From Planctomycetota bacterium (GTDB taxonomy: Bacteria; Planctomycetota; Phycisphaerae; UBA1845): a stretch of DNA of 7,935 nucleotides. The DNA lies in contig JADFRH010000099.1 of NCBI GenBank assembly GCA_022561415.1, positions 1 to 7,935 on the forward strand. Direction: 5' to 3'. Below are positions 6,056 to 7,935 of this stretch, piece after piece (within the stretch, counting starts at the first letter, position 1; every line of letters begins with the position of its first letter). Below the pieces are notes generated by a model. The model was not told the origin of the DNA, ran no database searches, and worked only from the letters and a program-made list of their open reading frames with translations. The position numbers and the translations under genes were made by a program.

Positions 6056-6250
6056 CCGCGAAACGGAAAGGTTCTCGCTTCTGTTTAATCGACCTTTTGG
6101 TCCGCCCGCTCCAATCTATTCGCTCCGCCCTTTTCTGACCTATGACCGATGATTCGGGTGGGAACGGTTGCGTTTCCAAGAATTCGGCACGAAGTCCTGA
6201 CGGGAAGGTTCTCGCAGAACATTTCTCGGATGATCCCAGGACGAAACCTT

Positions 6251-6256
6251 GGGAGG
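6251..6256 (+). promoter_or_regulatory. Strong ribosome binding site of the small membrane protein gene
   Basis: GGGAGG lies five bases before the ATG at 6262. It decides the start in favour of 6262 over the in-frame ATG at 6142, which has no ribosome binding site and would add a 40-residue polar stretch with no recognisable features. Confidence 0.7.
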
Positions 6257-6261
6257 TATTT

Positions 6262-6465
6262 ATGCGCACTCAAAAGCGTGGCCGGGAGCCTCCACGCAGC
6301 GATTCCGAACTAAAGCCATGGCATCTCTTCGTTCTTCGCCTACTGCTGGGGCTTGCCGGAGTGGGCCTGGCGGTCTTTGGTGTGTACAAGAGCGACAACG
6401 TGTTGATCTTTGTCGGGTTTACCGTGTGCGCGGCTGCTGCAGGAGTCAGAATTCGACTTCCGTAA
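6262..6465 (+). CDS. Small two-helix membrane protein, function unknown
   Basis: A 67-residue protein I do not recognise. Residues 1-20 are polar and strongly basic (Arg/Lys-rich). Two hydrophobic stretches follow: about 21-41 (LFVLRLLLGLAGVGLAVFGVY) interrupted by one Arg, and about 46-62 (NVLIFVGFTVCAAAAGV). They are joined by a short KSD turn, and the protein ends RIRLP. This predicts a helical hairpin in the inner membrane with both ends in the cytoplasm by the positive-inside rule. It is supported as a gene by its ribosome binding site and the sharp polar-hydrophobic layout, not by homology. It stands alone in a gene-poor stretch between a tRNA and a convergent gene. Holin-like or toxin-like roles are possible but nothing here shows them. 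Confidence 0.55.
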   Translation: MRTQKRGREPPRSDSELKPWHLFVLRLLLGLAGVGLAVFGVYKSDNVLIFVGFTVCAAAAGVRIRLP

Positions 6466-6585
6466 CCGCCCTACGCAAGTTCACGGGTTTGGACGGTTTC
6501 TTGTGTGCGGCACGGGCCGGGGACACAAGATTCCGGGGCGGTTTCGGGTGGGTGTTGACGCGGTGGCCGTGAGGGAAGGTGCGTC

Positions 6586-6711
6586 TTGGCTCTGAAGGCG
6601 ACGCACGCTACCCGCTTCCTTGACGCTCTCGAAGCCCGTGCGAACGGTGGGCAGATTACTCCCGCGATGGTCCTGGATACGCTCCGGGAACAGGCGACCG
6701 ACGCTTCATAA
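6586..6711 (+). CDS. Possible 41-codon ORF with TTG start
   Basis: A TTG at 6586, preceded at six bases by a purine-rich GAGGGAAGG (6571-6579), opens a 41-codon frame ending at TAA 6709-6711. The peptide is amphipathic and protein-like: FLDALEARANGGQITPAMVL in its middle, then DTLREQATDAS. Against it, it is very short, uses a TTG start and overlaps the end of the convergent gene by 56 bases. The start also lies in the loop of an inverted repeat (GTGCGTC 6579-6585 with GACGCAC 6600-6606) that may instead be the terminator of the opposite gene. No family is recognised. It could equally be a decayed gene remnant. Confidence 0.22.
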   Translation: MALKATHATRFLDALEARANGGQITPAMVLDTLREQATDAS

Positions 6712-7567
6712 TCACTACGCCACCGGCACTGAGTAGCAACGCAACCAGCACCGCTAGGCCAACGTCGGATACTGCTGGTACACCCGCTTGTTGGAAGTCG
6801 AGAGCCAAGCCTGTCACGCTGAAGGCTCCATCGTTCGATGCCACCACACTCTCGGCGATTCCGCCGTCCATGTCGCCACGAAATAGGCCGTGGAGGCCAT
6901 CGCTAGCCCAGTATACTTTTCGAGCCGCGAGGTCGAGTGTAATCGCTCCGGGATTAATGCTCACCGCAAAGAGGTTTTCAATGTCGGTTCGGTTCTCTCG
7001 CGTCTCACCTTCGGGGATCTCCAGATTCGCTCGCCGTATCCAGAGGGCTTCGACCCAGTACATTTTGCGTTCTACTGAATCGATCGCGATTCCTCCGATC
7101 CCCAGTGCGGTGATCGGCGCCGTGATGTCGATCCCGAGGTTCTGGAGGATGATGAAGAGCCCCAGTATGCCGACGGCGATCCGAGCGAGGTTGACGACCA
7201 GCGTCGGCGATTTGATCGCACCACCCGCGCGGTCCGAAAGCATCTCGACCGCTCCCCCCACCGCCCTCATCCCGGCGATCACGACGGACCCGAGCACCAA
7301 GACCATGAGCGCTCCTTGGACGATGTTCACGACCCGTGGATCCGTAGGCCCGACGTTGAGCGCGAGGTAGACGCCACCCGCGCCGAACCCCAGGGTCGCC
7401 AGGCCACGGACGGACCCGATCAGCACATCGTCCCATTTGAAACGACTTCGCGCGGCGAGCTTGTGTGCCCGCCGGATCACCACGAACTCCATCAGGAAGC
7501 CCAGCACGAGGCCCCCGACCACGAACCCGAGGCGTTGAATCCACAGATTTCCGAAAATTTCTGTCAT
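6656..7567 (-). CDS. Chimeric protein: MscS-type channel N-terminus joined to YWTD repeats and a CTERM-like tail
   Basis: A 303-residue open frame with two unrelated halves. Residues 1 to about 161 look like the transmembrane part of a small-conductance mechanosensitive channel. Helices lie at about 11-31, 53-72, 81-101 and 123-145, then the MscS pattern NLGIDITAPITALGIGGIA, the start of the pore-lining helix. A true MscS would continue with Ala/Gly/Leu residues and a cytoplasmic beta domain. Instead, residues 161-174 read IDSVERKMYWVE and repeat-like units follow at about 45-46 residue spacing: GAITLDLAARKVYWAS (207-222) and VTGLALDF (251-258). This is the LDL-receptor YWTD beta-propeller pattern, with only about two of six blades. 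Residues 263-290 (PAVSDVGLAVLV... to KRR) resemble an IPTL/PEP-CTERM sorting signal. The channel half cannot form a complete pore and the propeller is incomplete, so this is probably a fusion remnant or an assembly join. It lies 41 bases after the BNR gene. Confidence 0.8.
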   Translation of the reverse strand: MTEIFGNLWIQRLGFVVGGLVLGFLMEFVVIRRAHKLAARSRFKWDDVLIGSVRGLATLGFGAGGVYLALNVGPTDPRVVNIVQGALMVLVLGSVVIAGMRAVGGAVEMLSDRAGGAIKSPTLVVNLARIAVGILGLFIILQNLGIDITAPITALGIGGIAIDSVERKMYWVEALWIRRANLEIPEGETRENRTDIENLFAVSINPGAITLDLAARKVYWASDGLHGLFRGDMDGGIAESVVASNDGAFSVTGLALDFQQAGVPAVSDVGLAVLVALLLSAGGVVIMKRRSPVPGAYPGPSRE

Positions 7568-7608
7568 CTCTCTTCGTACGGCTCGGGGATGCCTAAGCCC
7601 TTCGGATC

Positions 7609-7935
7609 TCAGCCACCTTGATCTTCGGGGTCAACATCGATTTGCTCCAGCCCGAGAATGGGCAGCAACTCGTTCAAGCTCCCCAGGTCCCCCTCGATGA
7701 TCACAGCGAGTCGCTCGAGCTCGCTGTCGAGTTGTCCGGACAACATCTCAAACACTTCGTACGCCTGCAGCGTGGGGCGTGCCTCGGCGCTCTCTACGAT
7801 GCTCAACAGAGACCCCAACTTGTTGTTCAACTTGATGGGAAAGTTCAGCGGGTCCTGACTGCTGCGGTTTCTCACTTGATAGATGGCTTCTTCGATGGTG
7901 CCGAGGCTGCTCTTCACGTCGACGCCGAGCGAGCT
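7609..7935 (-). CDS. Sortilin/VPS10-type BNR-repeat protein ('glycosyl hydrolase'), C-terminal end
   Basis: The gene enters from the right edge; the last 108 codons and the TGA stop are seen, and the frame stays open to the window end. The visible part is the helical C-terminal region found after the beta-propeller in large bacterial proteins annotated as BNR/VPS10 glycosyl hydrolases. The key block is QVRNRSSQDPLNFPIKLNN, about 25-43 residues into the fragment, then LQAYEVFEMLSGQLDSEL and a long amphipathic helix. Such proteins are usually exported and of unproven activity; the propeller and signal peptide would lie outside the window. The end is acidic (VDPEDQGG). A GTG at 7917 is not a start, because family-like sequence continues upstream of it. 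The next gene on the strand begins 41 bases further on. Confidence 0.85.
   Translation of the reverse strand, partial: SSLGVDVKSSLGTIEEAIYQVRNRSSQDPLNFPIKLNNKLGSLLSIVESAEARPTLQAYEVFEMLSGQLDSELERLAVIIEGDLGSLNELLPILGLEQIDVDPEDQGG

Larger units (their letters stand above)
5884..6261. other. Gene-poor stretch after the tRNA
   Basis: In 378 bases I see no convincing protein gene. The stretch contains a terminator-like hairpin (listed separately) directly followed by a second small stem, CCGTTT (6049-6054) with AAACGG (6061-6066). A 28-codon ATG frame (6002-6088) overlaps the hairpins and has a Shine-Dalgarno-like AAAGGA only two bases away, so it is unlikely to be real. The start of an open frame at 6142 is an unsupported extension of the downstream small gene. 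No copy of the tRNA 3' end that would mark an integration site was found. Confidence 0.6.

Noticed and set aside
6002..6088. 28-codon ATG frame covering the orphan hairpin, considered as a leader peptide for attenuation
   Set aside because: The Shine-Dalgarno-like AAAGGA is only two bases from the ATG, the peptide has no run of a regulatory amino acid, and no biosynthetic gene follows.
6180..6192. GAATTCGGCACGA, almost identical to a common EcoRI cDNA-library adapter
   Set aside because: The next base differs from the adapter (A instead of G), and the flanks show no vector or poly-A sequence. It is most likely coincidence.
6068..6215. 11-base direct repeat AAGGTTCTCGC at 6068-6078 and 6205-6215
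   Set aside because: It is too short, the flanks do not match, and no mobile-element ends or tRNA similarity were found, so it was not called an attachment-site pair.
1..7935. CRISPR array, transposase, integrase or known defence genes
   Set aside because: I looked for regularly spaced repeats and for catalytic motifs of these families on both strands and found none.

Overview
The window looks like chromosomal DNA from a GC-rich bacterium, most likely a planctomycete or close relative (possibly Phycisphaerae-like; probably a metagenome contig, but that is a guess). This rests on four things. Ribosomal protein L17 and RNA polymerase alpha both carry unusual extra segments. An inverted repeat after aroC resembles a repeat I remember from planctomycete genomes. 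One protein ends in an IPTL/PEP-CTERM-like sorting tail. YWTD-type repeats and a sortilin/BNR-type protein occur together. No 16S rRNA or other decisive marker is present.

Positions 1-3323 (+ strand) hold the classic alpha operon in canonical order: the 3' end of rpsM (S13), rpsK (S11), rpsD (S4, zinc-finger form), rpoA and rplQ (L17). These genes supply the small-subunit head and platform proteins, a primary 16S binder, the polymerase assembly subunit and a large-subunit protein. The two wider gaps (before rpsD and before rpoA) contain small hairpins. A HIT-family hydrolase gene follows rplQ on the same strand and converges with a YjbQ/UPF0047-family gene. That gene is divergent from aroC (chorismate synthase).

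Positions 5602-5883 hold a 77-bp imperfect inverted repeat, a complete tRNA-Leu (anticodon UAG, CCA not encoded) and a strong Rho-independent terminator. From about 5884 to 6655 coding density falls. This stretch has a second, orphan terminator-like hairpin, a 67-codon two-helix membrane protein with a very good ribosome binding site, and a doubtful 41-codon ORF.

Positions 6656-7935 (- strand) hold the end of a sortilin/VPS10-type BNR-repeat protein and then the oddest object here. It is one 303-residue open reading frame whose first ~160 residues are an MscS-type mechanosensitive channel transmembrane region. Exactly inside the pore helix it switches to YWTD beta-propeller repeats, and it ends in a CTERM-like sorting signal. 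It is either a real in-frame gene fusion or truncation, or an assembly misjoin at shared sequence encoding Gly-Ile-Ala-Ile-Asp. The rest of the window is ordinary housekeeping DNA. I found no CRISPR array, transposase, integrase or recognisable defence system.
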